Below are positions 34,223 through 44,018 of a stretch of 64,000 nucleotides of DNA, piece after piece. Numbering within the stretch: the first letter of the stretch is position 1; each line of letters begins with the position of its first letter. The notes below the pieces were generated by a model, which was not told the origin of the DNA, did not search any database, and saw only the letters and a list, made by a program, of their open reading frames with translations. Source of the stretch: JBBSEX01 sp038239345 (GTDB lineage: Bacteria > Acidobacteriota > Terriglobia > Bryobacterales > Bryobacteraceae); NCBI GenBank assembly GCA_038239345.1, contig JBBSEX010000003.1:186001-250000 (forward strand). The letters run 5' to 3'. Made by a program: the position numbers and the translations under genes.

Positions 34223-36622
34223 ATGACGAAAGATCTTCTGCTGGCGATTCGCTGGCTCGGCAAACATCCTCTATTCACGGCCTCCGTTACCGCGATCCTG
34301 GCGCTGGGAATCGGCGCAAACACCGCGGTATTCAGCGTCGTCGACGCCGTTCTATTGCGGCCGCTTCCCTATGAATCTTCAGAAAGACTGGTGCGAATCG
34401 AGGAGAGCAGCGCCAAGGTACCGATGAATGGCGTGCCCGCGCAAGACTATCTGGAATGGCGGGAAAGAAGCGACCTCTTCGATAGGACAGTCCCTTTCAT
34501 CAAGGATTTCGTGACGATTAGCGGCGCCGGTGAACCGGACCAGATTAGCGCGCTGCGAACGTCGGCTGAGCTGTTCTCCGTATTGGGCGCGCGCGCTCAA
34601 TTGGGACGTGCGCTTATCGAATCCGATGGCGAATTTAACGCCCCCAATAGCGCGGTTATCAGCGACCGGCTGTGGCGGCGGCAATGGAATGCCGATCCAG
34701 GTGTTGTCGGACGAAGCTTGGCGGTATCGGGAACGCTTTTCACGATCGCCGGGGTGATGCCGCCGGACTTCGAGTTTTCTTCCTCCGACATCGATCTATG
34801 GACGCCGCTTCGGCTGACGCCCGCATCCACCAATAATTTACAAGTGTTGGGCCGAGTGAAGAAGGGCTTGGCGGTTAAGCAGGTGGAAAGCGCGATGCAG
34901 GTGGTGGGCCATCGCTTGGAGGACCGGAATCCACAACAGAGGGCCGGCCTACAAGTGACCGTGTCGCCGTGGCGGGAAACTGTGCAACGGCAATATGAGC
35001 TGACCTTGGTGTTCATTCTAATTGCCGTCGGCTTGATCTTGTTAGTAGCGTGCGCCGACGTCGGCGGACTGCTGTTGAGCCGCGCCGTGCAACGGCAAAA
35101 AGAGATCGCGATCCGTGCATCGTTAGGCGCGGGATTCTGGCGCGTAACGCAACAACTGTTAGCGGAGAGCCTGGTGCTGGCGCTGCTGGGAAGCATAGCG
35201 GGCATGGCCGTGGCACACTATGCGCTGCAATTTCTAGTGAAGCAAATGGCCGCGCTGCCATTCGCCGTTCCGCACATGCAACGCGTGGCTATCAATGGGC
35301 GTGTCCTGCTGTTCAACACCGTCTTGTGCCTGCTGCTGGCATGTCTTTTCAGTATTGCTCCAGTCTTGCTGGCGCTAAAAACCGATCTTCAATTAACGGT
35401 TCGTAGCGGACAGGGAGCAAGTTCCTCGAAACACTCGGCGCGCATTTTTTCGATTCTGATTGCATCGGAAGCGGCGTTCGCTTTCCTCCTCCTGGTGGGA
35501 TCGGGATTGATGATTCGTAGCCTGATCCGCTTGCAGGAAGCCGACCACGGCCTGCGCCCGGATCATGTGTTGACGATGCGCGTGCCGCTTGGAACCAGCA
35601 CGCAACCTCGACCGCCAGGGCAGTACGATACGAAGCCAAGGCAGATGGCCTACTATCGCGAACTGATCGATCGATTGCGCGGAGTGCCGGGCGTGGGGTC
35701 TGTTGCGGTGGTCAACAATCTGCCGTTATCCGGCGTGAACACTACAACGCCAGTGCAAGCCGCCGGCGGGCCGATGACACTGACCATGACCCGGACCATC
35801 AGCCCGCAATATTTCTCCACGATGGGGATTCCTCTAGTGGCTGGCCGGACGTTTACCGAAGCGGATCAAGCGTCGGCGCCTGGCGTAGCCGTCGTCAATG
35901 AATTTCTGGCGCGGCAACTATTTTCCGGGCGCGATCCAATTGGCCAAATGATGCCCAGCGCGGAACGGGACGCTCCATCCGTGATGGTGGTGGGCGTGGT
36001 CCGGAACACAACGCAGAATAACTACGATCAGCCGGCGAAGGGCGAAGTGTACCGGCCCTATCAGCAGTTTATTTTTGGCGCGTTTATGTCGACGATTGTT
36101 GTCCGGACCTCCGCCGATCCGCTTTCATTGGCTTCGACGCTTAGCAAAGAAGTGTGGGCGCTGGATCCCAACCAACCTGTTGTGAAGGTGCAAACGATGA
36201 ATCAAGTGATCGCGAATTCCATCTGGCGCCCGCGTTTTTCGGCTTGGATATTTTCAGCGCTCGGAGTGTTGGCGATTCTCCTAACCTTCGTTGGCGTTTA
36301 CGGAGTGGTGGCGTATACGGCAACGCTGAAGGCCAGGGAAGTAGCAATCCGCGTGGCGCTGGGCGCCACTCCGCGAAATGTAATCGCCGTGATTCTGCGT
36401 GACGCAATGATTCCCTTGGGCGCCGGGCTGGCGATCAGTTTTGCGGGGGCATTACTACTGTCGCGTTTGCTGGCAAGCCTGCTATATGAGGTCGCCGGCA
36501 CGGACCCCATCACTTACCTAAGCGCGGGCGCGTTGGTGCTTGCTATCGGAATAGTCGCCAGCGCTGGTCCAGCGTGGCGCGCGGCGAAGGGTGATCCACT
36601 ACAGGCGTTACGGAACGAATAG
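34223..36622 (+). CDS. ADOP-type duplicated ABC transporter permease (MacB/FtsX family)
   Basis: 799 residues, the normal length of acidobacterial duplicated orphan permeases. The N-terminal half has a first membrane helix (about 18-42, FTASVTAILALGIGANTAVF), a periplasmic MacB-type domain and an FtsX-type helix bundle near 270-390. The second half repeats this with a periplasmic loop and final helices at about 680-790 (AWIFSALGVLAILLTFVGVY and the DPITYLSAGALVLAIGIV segment). No ATPase gene is adjacent, as is usual for this family. Such proteins are found in large numbers in Acidobacteria; the cargo is unknown. The gene starts 11 bases after the SDR stop. Confidence 0.93.
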   Translation: MTKDLLLAIRWLGKHPLFTASVTAILALGIGANTAVFSVVDAVLLRPLPYESSERLVRIEESSAKVPMNGVPAQDYLEWRERSDLFDRTVPFIKDFVTISGAGEPDQISALRTSAELFSVLGARAQLGRALIESDGEFNAPNSAVISDRLWRRQWNADPGVVGRSLAVSGTLFTIAGVMPPDFEFSSSDIDLWTPLRLTPASTNNLQVLGRVKKGLAVKQVESAMQVVGHRLEDRNPQQRAGLQVTVSPWRETVQRQYELTLVFILIAVGLILLVACADVGGLLLSRAVQRQKEIAIRASLGAGFWRVTQQLLAESLVLALLGSIAGMAVAHYALQFLVKQMAALPFAVPHMQRVAINGRVLLFNTVLCLLLACLFSIAPVLLALKTDLQLTVRSGQGASSSKHSARIFSILIASEAAFAFLLLVGSGLMIRSLIRLQEADHGLRPDHVLTMRVPLGTSTQPRPPGQYDTKPRQMAYYRELIDRLRGVPGVGSVAVVNNLPLSGVNTTTPVQAAGGPMTLTMTRTISPQYFSTMGIPLVAGRTFTEADQASAPGVAVVNEFLARQLFSGRDPIGQMMPSAERDAPSVMVVGVVRNTTQNNYDQPAKGEVYRPYQQFIFGAFMSTIVVRTSADPLSLASTLSKEVWALDPNQPVVKVQTMNQVIANSIWRPRFSAWIFSALGVLAILLTFVGVYGVVAYTATLKAREVAIRVALGATPRNVIAVILRDAMIPLGAGLAISFAGALLLSRLLASLLYEVAGTDPITYLSAGALVLAIGIVASAGPAWRAAKGDPLQALRNE

Positions 36623-36635
36623 TTCGATTGAATCG

Positions 36636-37019
36636 TCATCCGGCGATGCCGCCGCCGACAAGGCTGTATAGCAGGATCGCCAGAACGATGAGGCTGATCA
36701 CGACATAAGCGCGATCGCGCTCAATGGCGAACCCTATGAGTCCTAAAGTGACGCGAGCGATGGGCGTCGCGATAAGCAGCAGTACGCCCAACTGAATGAT
36801 TGACCGGCTCCGCAGCAAAAGTGCGCCGCTTACGATTTGTCCCACCAGGCGATCCGCGCTGGCTTCGCCACGAAACTTACTATAATTCGGGACTTCGTGG
36901 CCGTGCTGAATCAGATAGAAAATGGCGCCGATAAACCCCACCGTGCCGGAAAGAATCACGCCAGCGCGAAGCAGCTTGCTGATGGCCATCTCAATGGAGT
37001 GATCGGTAACTTTATCCAT
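36636..37019 (-). CDS. DUF1634 membrane protein
   Basis: 127 residues with three predicted membrane helices (about 17-38, 65-90 and 101-122). DUF1634 proteins occur next to TauE/SafE-type permeases, and this one lies two bases downstream of such a gene on the same strand. It is probably an accessory subunit of that exporter; nothing more specific can be seen. It converges on the ADOP gene with 13 bases between. Confidence 0.86.
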   Translation of the reverse strand: MDKVTDHSIEMAISKLLRAGVILSGTVGFIGAIFYLIQHGHEVPNYSKFRGEASADRLVGQIVSGALLLRSRSIIQLGVLLLIATPIARVTLGLIGFAIERDRAYVVISLIVLAILLYSLVGGGIAG

Positions 37020-37021
37020 GC

Positions 37022-37858
37022 CTAAATCACTCCGCGGATGCCGCTGGCAATCATTTGGAAAGCGACAAGGCCCACAACCACGGCGAAGACGCGGCGCAGA
37101 AGCGCAACCTGAAGCCGGGCAAGAAATCGCACGCCAATCAATGACCCGCCAAGGACGCCTAGCATTACCGGCATTGCCAGACCCGGATCAATGTAACCGC
37201 GGCTGAGGTAGACGCCGGCGCTGGCCGCCGCCGTGACGCCGATCATGAAATTGCTGGTGGCCGTGGACACTTTGAACGGAATTTCCATCGCTTGATCCAT
37301 CGCGATTACCTTAAGCGATCCCGATCCGATTCCCAGTAAGCCGGAAATCGTGCCCGCTCCAAACATCAAACCAAATCCCGTCTTCACACGGTGCACGACG
37401 TAATGCTCTATCCCTTCGGCGGTCTTGTAAGCGCCATTCAGCTTTAAGCGATCAGCCAAGGGATCATGCGGCGCGCCTTTGGAGTGCGCAGCGGGCTGCC
37501 GGCTGGCCTGCCAAGCGGCCTGCAGCATGATGAAGCCGAAAACAATACCGAGGTAACGCGTGGGAACTCTAGTTCCCAGGAAGGCTCCAAATACTGCGCC
37601 GAGCGTAGTGGCGATCTCCAGAAACATTCCAATTCGAATGCTGGAGTAGCCGTCCCTGACATAGGCCGACGCGGATCCCGATGAAGTTGCGATCACGGCG
37701 ATAAGGCTCGCGCCGATGGCGTAACGGATGTCGACTCCTAGAAGAAGAGTCAGCACCGGAGTGATGATTACACCGCCGCCGAGTCCGGTAAGAGAGCCAA
37801 GAAAACCGCCCAACAACGAAGCGATGAAAATGATAGGTGTGAATTCAAAGGTGTTCAT
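37022..37858 (-). CDS. TauE/SafE-family (DUF81) anion permease
   Basis: 278 residues from the ATG at 37858, giving MNTFEFTPIIFIASLLGGFL at once as first helix; the frame is open to 37948 but the extra 30 residues are basic and polar and overlap the leader of the aldo/keto reductase gene. About eight membrane helices occur, with the family motif GGGVIITPVLTLLLGVD and, in the second half, LLGIGSGSLKVIAMDQ. TauE/SafE proteins export sulfite, sulfoacetate or similar organosulfur anions. It forms a unit with the DUF1634 gene. Confidence 0.88.
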   Translation of the reverse strand: MNTFEFTPIIFIASLLGGFLGSLTGLGGGVIITPVLTLLLGVDIRYAIGASLIAVIATSSGSASAYVRDGYSSIRIGMFLEIATTLGAVFGAFLGTRVPTRYLGIVFGFIMLQAAWQASRQPAAHSKGAPHDPLADRLKLNGAYKTAEGIEHYVVHRVKTGFGLMFGAGTISGLLGIGSGSLKVIAMDQAMEIPFKVSTATSNFMIGVTAAASAGVYLSRGYIDPGLAMPVMLGVLGGSLIGVRFLARLQVALLRRVFAVVVGLVAFQMIASGIRGVI

Positions 37859-37942
37859 CGAGAAGCAAAAACCGACAGCCCCAAGTATACGAGTCCTTCT
37901 TGATAAAATGCCCATGCATCGACGATTCGATGGGAGGCGGCT

Positions 37943-38887
37943 ATCCAATATAAGAAGCTGGGCGCGACAGATCTGCGGGTATCGGAGCTGGGATTCGGAG
38001 CCGCGCCGTTAGGCAATGTGTATGGAGACCTGACGGCCGACGATGGGATTCGCGCGGTGCATGCGGCCATCGATCAGGGCATTAATTTTTTCGATACGTC
38101 GCCTTACTACGGACTCACTGTGTCAGAAGAGCGGCTGGGCAACGCTCTGCGCGGAAGGCGCGATAAAGTTCTGATCGCCACCAAATGCGGGCGGTACGGC
38201 GAGTTCTCGTTCGATTTCTCGGCAAGTCGCCTGCGGGCAAGCGTGGATGAATCGCTAAGCCGCCTGCGGACCGACTATATCGATCTGTTTCAGGCTCATG
38301 ACGTCGAGTTTTACGATTCGCGAACGATCGTCGAAGAAGCGGTTCCGGCTCTGCGCGAATTGCAGCGCGAGGGGAAGGTTCGCTACATCGGATTGACCGG
38401 TCTGCAGCTAAGGAACATGCGGGAAATCGCGGCGTTGACGCCTGTCGATACAATTCTTTCCTATTGCCGCTACAACTTAATGATTCACGACATGGACACT
38501 ATTTTGACGCCGTTCATGCGGGAAAAAGGGATGGGGCTGATCAACGCGTCCCCGTATCATATGGGTGTGTTGACCGAAGCTGGACCGCGCGCGTGGCACC
38601 TGGGATCGGCGGCAATGAAGCAAGCTGGCGAAGTGGTGGTACGTCTGTGTCGTTCGCGCGGCGTCGATTTGCCGTCGCTGGCGTTGCGCTACTGCTTGAA
38701 CCATCCCTATGTCTCGACCACGGTGGCGGGTATGGCCTCGGCGGCGGAAGTGGAGAACAATGTGCGAGCTCTATCCTTCGTAATCGATCCCGCGCTGCTC
38801 AAGGAAATCCAGGCGATTATCGCTCCAGTGGCGGATCTATCGTGGGATTCGGGTCTTCCGGAGAATCAGGACCCGCGTAGAAGCTGA
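37943..38887 (+). CDS. Aldo/keto reductase with apparent AUC start codon
   Basis: 314 residues if translation starts at the ATC at 37943. The family's conserved N-terminal strand (QYKKLGATDLRVSELGFGAA) is fully encoded from this codon, yet the open frame back to the stop at 37904 holds no ATG, GTG or TTG. GGGAGGCGG lies at the right distance before the ATC. A GTG at 38018 would remove the first 25 residues, including the first barrel strand. The catalytic tetrad can be assigned: Asp and Tyr in FFDTSPYYG, Lys in IATKCG and His in QAHDVEF. It resembles L-galactose/L-fucose dehydrogenase-type members. The 3' end overlaps rsmD by 71 bases. Confidence 0.85.
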   Translation: MQYKKLGATDLRVSELGFGAAPLGNVYGDLTADDGIRAVHAAIDQGINFFDTSPYYGLTVSEERLGNALRGRRDKVLIATKCGRYGEFSFDFSASRLRASVDESLSRLRTDYIDLFQAHDVEFYDSRTIVEEAVPALRELQREGKVRYIGLTGLQLRNMREIAALTPVDTILSYCRYNLMIHDMDTILTPFMREKGMGLINASPYHMGVLTEAGPRAWHLGSAAMKQAGEVVVRLCRSRGVDLPSLALRYCLNHPYVSTTVAGMASAAEVENNVRALSFVIDPALLKEIQAIIAPVADLSWDSGLPENQDPRRS

Positions 38888-39392
38888 GTGAATTGTCGCC
38901 TTGCTTCAAGGTTCGCCGCAGACTGAGCTTTCCGTATCCGGGCAGCAAGCGGAAGCGCGTCGCGTGTTGGACGACCACAAGTGGCGGCGGATTTTTTCCC
39001 AGAGTGTCGAGGATCACGCCATATTCCCGCTCCAAGGCGTAAGGAGGATCCAGGAAAACGATGTCGGCCGAGATGTCTTTCAAATATTTGGCCGACTTGC
39101 CGGGCAGAATCGTGGCCCGGCCTTCCAAGCCGAGCGATGACAAATTTTCTTTGATAATCTGCTTCGCGTCGCGGCTTGTTTCGATGAACATCGCTCGTGC
39201 GGCGCCACGGCTGAGCGCTTCGATGCCAACCGCTCCGGTGCCGGCGTAAGCATCGACGAAAATCGCGCCTTCGATGCGTGGCGACAAGACATTGAACAAC
39301 GCTTCTCGCAGACGGTCCGGCGTCGGACGCGTCTCCACTCCGGGAACCGATTGCAAAACACGGCTTCGAAATTCACCACCAATCACTCGCAT
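38817..39392 (-). CDS. rsmD: 16S rRNA (guanine(966)-N2)-methyltransferase RsmD
   Basis: 191 residues, the normal size. Hallmarks are MRVIGGEFRSR at the start, RPTPDRLREALFNVL, the SAM-binding VDAYAGTGAVGIEALSRGA and the catalytic FLDPPYA. The enzyme methylates G966 of 16S rRNA (E. coli numbering) in the small subunit. The last 16 residues extend beyond the common end and lie in the 71-base overlap with the convergent reductase gene. The recG gene ends four bases upstream, so the two are cotranscribed. Confidence 0.95.
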   Translation of the reverse strand: MRVIGGEFRSRVLQSVPGVETRPTPDRLREALFNVLSPRIEGAIFVDAYAGTGAVGIEALSRGAARAMFIETSRDAKQIIKENLSSLGLEGRATILPGKSAKYLKDISADIVFLDPPYALEREYGVILDTLGKNPPPLVVVQHATRFRLLPGYGKLSLRRTLKQGDNSLSFYAGPDSPEDPNPTIDPPLER

Positions 39393-39395
39393 TTC

Positions 39396-41492
39396 TTACC
39401 CTACCTGTACCAAGCCGTAGCGGCGTTGCCAATGATCGCGGATGTAAACCACGGCGTTCCGTAGCTGTTCTTCCGAGGGCGGATGGGCGACGAATGCCTG
39501 GGCTTCATTGCGGGCGATTTCAAGGATCTCGCCGTCGCGTAGAATGTTGCCGAAGCGCAGCGCGGGGAGCCCCGATTGACGCGTTCCGAAGAATTCACCG
39601 GGGCCACGCAGCTTCATATCCATTTCGGCGATGTAAAAGCCGTCGTTTGAATCCACTAACGTCCGGATGCGCTCTTTGCCTGCTTCATTCAGCTTCTCCG
39701 TCACCAGGATGCAATAACTTTGTTCGCCTCCGCGGCCTACGCGCCCACGGAGTTGATGGAGTTGCGAGAGTCCGAACCGTTCGGCCTGTTCGATGACCAT
39801 CACGGTAGCATTCGGGACGTCGACGCCGACTTCAATCACGGTTGTGGAAACGAGAACGTCGATGTCGCCGCGCTTGAAGCTGTGCATCGCGAATTCCTTC
39901 TCGTCGGAAGTAAGACGGCCGTGCAGCAATCCGATACGAAGTTGGGGAAAGACGATGGTGGATAAATGCTCATGCATTGTTTGAGCAGCCTTCATCGCCT
40001 GCGTTTCCGATTCCTCGATCACGGGATAGACGACATAGGCCTGGCGGCCCGCTTCGATCTGCGTTTGAAGAAAGCTATAGACCTGCTCAACGCGATCGTT
40101 ACTAACGTGGCTGGTGATAATTGGTTTGCGGCCAGGCGGCATTTCGTCGATCACCGATACATCCAGATCGCCATAGATGGTGAGCGCCAGCGTGCGTGGA
40201 ATAGGGGTCGCCGTCATTACCAGCATGTCGGGATGATGGCCTTTTTCCACCAGCCGCAGACGCTGCTCGACACCGAAGCGATGCTGTTCGTCGACGATCG
40301 CCAGACCGAGTTTCCCAAACTCGACGTCTTTTTCAAGAAGGGCATGCGTGCCGACTCCGACATGAACAAGTCCGGCGGCCATTAGTTTCTTAAGCTGCAT
40401 TTTTTCCCGCGCACTCTTCGAACCGGTGAGCAGCACGACGATGTATCCGAGCTTGTCGAAAAGGTTTTTGAAGTAAAGATAATGCTGCGTTGCCAGGATC
40501 TCAGTAGGGGCGAGAACGACAACCTGATAGCCGTTTTCAATAGCGATAATCGCGGCCTCTGCGGCAACCAGCGTCTTGCCACTCCCCACATCGCCTTGCA
40601 ACAGGCGATACATCGGGTGGGGGCTGGCCATGTCGTCGGCGATTTGTTTGAGTACACGCTTCTGCGCGCCGGTTGGCTTGAACGGCAACATCGCCTTAAT
40701 TTTTTCGCGCACGCGGCCATCTAACGAGAAGACGATTCCCGGTTGCAGACGGGCCTTCGCTTTCTTCAGTGAGAGCCCGGTCTCCAGCCAGAAGAACTCT
40801 TCGAAGATCAGACGCCATTGCGCGGGCGATCTGAATTGATTCAGCAAGCGCAGGTCTTCTTCTTGCGAGGGAAAGTGGATTTGTTGGAAGGCGGTCCAAC
40901 GATCGGGCAACTTCATGCGATCCAAAATATGTTTCGGGAGCGGGTCATCCACGCCGGCCAGTTCGCCTAGAATGCGATGGAGAATCATGCGGAAGATGCG
41001 CGTGGTTACCTTGCCCGCGGCTTCGTAGATGGGCACAACGCGCCCCGTGTGCAGCTTGACGTCGCCTTCTTCTTCGCCCGAAAGCATTTCAAATTCAGGC
41101 TGCATCATCAGAAGATCGCCGGTATAGCTATCGAGCTCCACTTTCCCGTAGAGCGCAACTCTTCGCTCGGGAATCAGAGTATCTTTCAGATAACCGCCGT
41201 GAAACCACTTGCCGATCAGCACGCTGCGCGATCCATCGCGAAACGTGGCGTGAAACATTCCTAGATTGCGGCGTTGAAAGCCGGCCACTTTGGTGGAGTG
41301 GACGTCGACGATCACGGTCGCCATTTCACCCGGCGACAACTGGGCGATTGTCTTTACATTACTGCGGTCTTCGTAGCGAAACGGGGCGTAACCGAGAATG
41401 TCTTCGACAGTCAGCAGGCCCTTGGCTTCGAGCATAGAAGCGCGGCCGGGCCCGACGCCTTTCACGTACATGAGTGAAGTGGAAAGGTCCAA
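39396..41492 (-). CDS. recG: ATP-dependent DNA helicase RecG
   Basis: 698 residues. The N-terminal wedge/OB domain (about 1-150) binds branched DNA; the helicase core has Walker A GDVGSGKT (300-307), DEQHRFG (401-407), the TATPIPRTLALTIYGDLDVS block, and motif VI QLRGRVGRGGEQSYC; the TRG-like C-terminal segment is intact with RGPGEFFGTRQSG. RecG reverses stalled forks and processes Holliday junctions. It sits in a minus-strand run with an alpha/beta-hydrolase gene upstream (four-base gap) and rsmD downstream. Confidence 0.97.
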   Translation of the reverse strand: MDLSTSLMYVKGVGPGRASMLEAKGLLTVEDILGYAPFRYEDRSNVKTIAQLSPGEMATVIVDVHSTKVAGFQRRNLGMFHATFRDGSRSVLIGKWFHGGYLKDTLIPERRVALYGKVELDSYTGDLLMMQPEFEMLSGEEEGDVKLHTGRVVPIYEAAGKVTTRIFRMILHRILGELAGVDDPLPKHILDRMKLPDRWTAFQQIHFPSQEEDLRLLNQFRSPAQWRLIFEEFFWLETGLSLKKAKARLQPGIVFSLDGRVREKIKAMLPFKPTGAQKRVLKQIADDMASPHPMYRLLQGDVGSGKTLVAAEAAIIAIENGYQVVVLAPTEILATQHYLYFKNLFDKLGYIVVLLTGSKSAREKMQLKKLMAAGLVHVGVGTHALLEKDVEFGKLGLAIVDEQHRFGVEQRLRLVEKGHHPDMLVMTATPIPRTLALTIYGDLDVSVIDEMPPGRKPIITSHVSNDRVEQVYSFLQTQIEAGRQAYVVYPVIEESETQAMKAAQTMHEHLSTIVFPQLRIGLLHGRLTSDEKEFAMHSFKRGDIDVLVSTTVIEVGVDVPNATVMVIEQAERFGLSQLHQLRGRVGRGGEQSYCILVTEKLNEAGKERIRTLVDSNDGFYIAEMDMKLRGPGEFFGTRQSGLPALRFGNILRDGEILEIARNEAQAFVAHPPSEEQLRNAVVYIRDHWQRRYGLVQVG

Positions 41493-41495
41493 TCT

Positions 41496-42386
41496 TTACG
41501 GCTCGAGAAGAAACTGATTCGTCTCATGGAGAAAGATTTCCAACTGGTCGTGATGAACCCAATGGCCAGCCTTTGGAACCTTCACCAGTTTGTGATTCTT
41601 GATTGCCCCCATGCGGTTATCCGGCTCCGGATCGGGCATCCAACTTTCCGCGCCCCAGAAGAGAAGCGTGGGGCAGGAGATCTGGCTTAGAACGTCATTC
41701 AAGTCGTCGATGTTGTGGCCGTAAGGCGGCAGCGGGCGCGCGTAATTATCGAACTTCCAGATCAACGATCCATCGGCATTCCAGTTTGTCCCATGCAGCG
41801 TCAGATGCCTGGCGACTTCATCCGAGAGATGCGGATTTGCCTCTTTCATCCGAGCCACCGCCGTATCCAGATTGGGGTAACTGCGAGGCTCGCGCTGTTC
41901 CGTTTTGCGGATGGCTTCAATCCAATTGCGAAGACGTTGCGACGCCGGGGCGTGCACTTTGTGACCGGGCGGGAAGCCGAAACCTTCGATAGACACGGCC
42001 TTGCGCACGCGATCGGGATAGAGGCCGGAGTACAGCAGAACAATGATGCCGCCGAGTGAATGCCCCACAAGATAGATGGGAAACTCTCCGATGATGTCAG
42101 CTAGTGCGGACAAATCCAGAACGTACTCGGGGATGCTGTACATCGCTCCGGGGGCCCAGGCGCTGTTGCCGTGACCACGCAAGTCGACCGCATACACGTG
42201 AAAATTGCGCCGTAAATCACGAGCCACCCAATCCCAGTTACGAGCGTGATCCAGTCCGCCATGAACCAGAATCAACGCCGGCTTTCTGGTGGATACCTCG
42301 GGCTCACCGGGAGTTTCGCCCTGACCCCAATCCCAGAACTGCAGCTTCAAGCGATGCGAGTAATAGTAGTGCGAGACGGGTTCCAT
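41496..42386 (-). CDS. Alpha/beta hydrolase
   Basis: 296 residues. Features are the oxyanion LVHGGLDHARNW (40-51), the conserved DLRGHGNS, nucleophile Ser110 in VGHSLGG and the catalytic histidine in AGHWVHHD near residue 277. The acid is probably the Asp in WMPDPEP. The substrate is unknown. The gene begins one base after the stop of the kinase/formylglycine-type gene and ends before recG, so it is in a long minus-strand transcription unit, though a functional tie to the secretion locus is not evident. Confidence 0.86.
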   Translation of the reverse strand: MEPVSHYYYSHRLKLQFWDWGQGETPGEPEVSTRKPALILVHGGLDHARNWDWVARDLRRNFHVYAVDLRGHGNSAWAPGAMYSIPEYVLDLSALADIIGEFPIYLVGHSLGGIIVLLYSGLYPDRVRKAVSIEGFGFPPGHKVHAPASQRLRNWIEAIRKTEQREPRSYPNLDTAVARMKEANPHLSDEVARHLTLHGTNWNADGSLIWKFDNYARPLPPYGHNIDDLNDVLSQISCPTLLFWGAESWMPDPEPDNRMGAIKNHKLVKVPKAGHWVHHDQLEIFLHETNQFLLEP

Positions 42387-44018
42387 TTACGGGTTCCTGG
42401 CACAGCGGAAGCCGATGTCGTCGGAAGAAAATCGCTCGGGGATGTAGGCTGATTCGAACGCCGCCGAATCGGCCAGCGATGTCTTGAAAGAGCCTCCGCG
42501 GATGAAGCACCATTTGTCGGCGGAGGTTAAGGGCGGGGCGACGGCGTTGGTGAATCGCTCCACCGCGATGGCCTTGGGAGTAACCGCTCCTTCGGTATAT
42601 TCGAGCACGTTGCCAATGATGTTGTAGACCTGATACGCTCCCAACGAATTGGAGAATCGCGCGTCTACGGGCATGGCTCGATGGGCGGGAGATGGATTGT
42701 CGGCGACGTTCGCCCGCATGGCTTCGTTCTGTTCGCCCCAGGGAAACGTTCGTCCGTCAGTACCGCGCGCGGCCTTCTCCCATTCGTCGGCGGAGGGCAG
42801 GCGTTTTCCGGCCCACTGGGCATAGGCGCGAGCGTCGACAATGGTGACGTTCACTACGGGAAGGTCGGATTTAGCAGCGGCGAAATCCTTGGGCAACGGA
42901 TGATGGATGGCCTTGGCGAACTCCGCATAGTGGCGATTGGAGACCTCTTCGCGATCGATGAAGAACGCCGGAACAGTTACGTTTTTCTTCTCAGCTCCCG
43001 AAAGATACGCCCCGTCTTCGATGTATACCATCACGCCGGTGGGCGTGGCGATCATCTTCTGTTCACGGGCACCCTGGCGCAACCAGGTGTAATAGCCACC
43101 GCCGCCCGCCAATAGCAGAAGCGCGATCACGGCGACGATCCAAGCTTTATTTTTCCTGGGCGGCGGCGGGACTACCGCTTGCTGTCGGGTGGGGGCGGCA
43201 CTGGCATCGGCGATGATGCTTTCCAGTTCCGCGCAAACGGCGGTGAAGCTTTGCGGACGCTGCTCGGCGTTCTTCGCGGTACAGCGCTGCACGAGTGAGA
43301 TGACCGCTGGAGGCGCGCCGGCTTCTTCCATTGGACCCGACTCGCATGGCTGGTGGAGAATCATATAAAAGATTCTCTCCATGGTGTCCCCGCTGATGGA
43401 ACGCGCGCCGGTCAACAATTCATAAAACATCATGCCGAACGCGTATACGTCCACCAGATCGGTGATCGGCTTTCCGGTTACCTGCTCCGGAGCCATATAG
43501 AAAGGCGTGCCAATCGCCATGCCGGCTTGCGTCAGGTTCATGTTGAGGGCTGACTTGGCGATGCCAAAATCCATCAGCTTGACGCGGCCGCCGGCATCGA
43601 CACGGACGTTCTCCGGCTTTACGTCGCGATGAATTATCTTGAGCGAATGGATGTATTCCAGCGCCCGCCCGATCTGCAACGCGAGATTCAGTTTCGCCTG
43701 AATGTTGCCGGTGCGTCCGTGGCGAATCGCTTCCCGAAGATCTTCGCCTCTCAGAAACTCCATGACGATGAAGGGACGGCCCTGTTCCTCGCCATAGTCG
43801 AATATGTTGACGACGTTATCGTGCTGAATATTTCCAGCGAGCCGCACTTCCTGGAGGAAGCGGGCCTTCGTTTCCGGGTCGTTACATCCGTCTTGAGTAA
43901 GAATCTTGACGACGACCAGGCGTCCGATGACGGTGTCCTGCGCCTTGAAGACGTGAGACATGCCACCGCCGAGAAACTCCTGGAGTTCGTACTTTCCAAC
44001 GCGCGCGGGCAGTTGCAT
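42387..44018 (-). CDS. Membrane Ser/Thr kinase with extracytoplasmic formylglycine-generating-enzyme-like domain
   Basis: 543 residues. The kinase (10-265) has GGGMSHVF as Gly-rich loop, Lys38 in VVVKIL, HRDVKPENV (130-138) and DFG (150-152), so it should be active. A Pro-rich juxtamembrane part and one membrane helix (292-312) lead to a C-terminal SUMF1/FGE-like domain (about 325-543) with EEVSNRHYAEF, GKRLPSADEWEKAARG and FIRGGSF/IGFRCAR. The cysteine pair of true formylglycine enzymes is not evident, so it is more likely a binding or sensor domain. The kinase half is nearly the same in layout as the neighbouring kinase at 44091-45191. PpkA-like kinases control type VI secretion through FHA proteins, which suits this location. 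Confidence 0.92.
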   Translation of the reverse strand: MQLPARVGKYELQEFLGGGMSHVFKAQDTVIGRLVVVKILTQDGCNDPETKARFLQEVRLAGNIQHDNVVNIFDYGEEQGRPFIVMEFLRGEDLREAIRHGRTGNIQAKLNLALQIGRALEYIHSLKIIHRDVKPENVRVDAGGRVKLMDFGIAKSALNMNLTQAGMAIGTPFYMAPEQVTGKPITDLVDVYAFGMMFYELLTGARSISGDTMERIFYMILHQPCESGPMEEAGAPPAVISLVQRCTAKNAEQRPQSFTAVCAELESIIADASAAPTRQQAVVPPPPRKNKAWIVAVIALLLLAGGGGYYTWLRQGAREQKMIATPTGVMVYIEDGAYLSGAEKKNVTVPAFFIDREEVSNRHYAEFAKAIHHPLPKDFAAAKSDLPVVNVTIVDARAYAQWAGKRLPSADEWEKAARGTDGRTFPWGEQNEAMRANVADNPSPAHRAMPVDARFSNSLGAYQVYNIIGNVLEYTEGAVTPKAIAVERFTNAVAPPLTSADKWCFIRGGSFKTSLADSAAFESAYIPERFSSDDIGFRCARNP

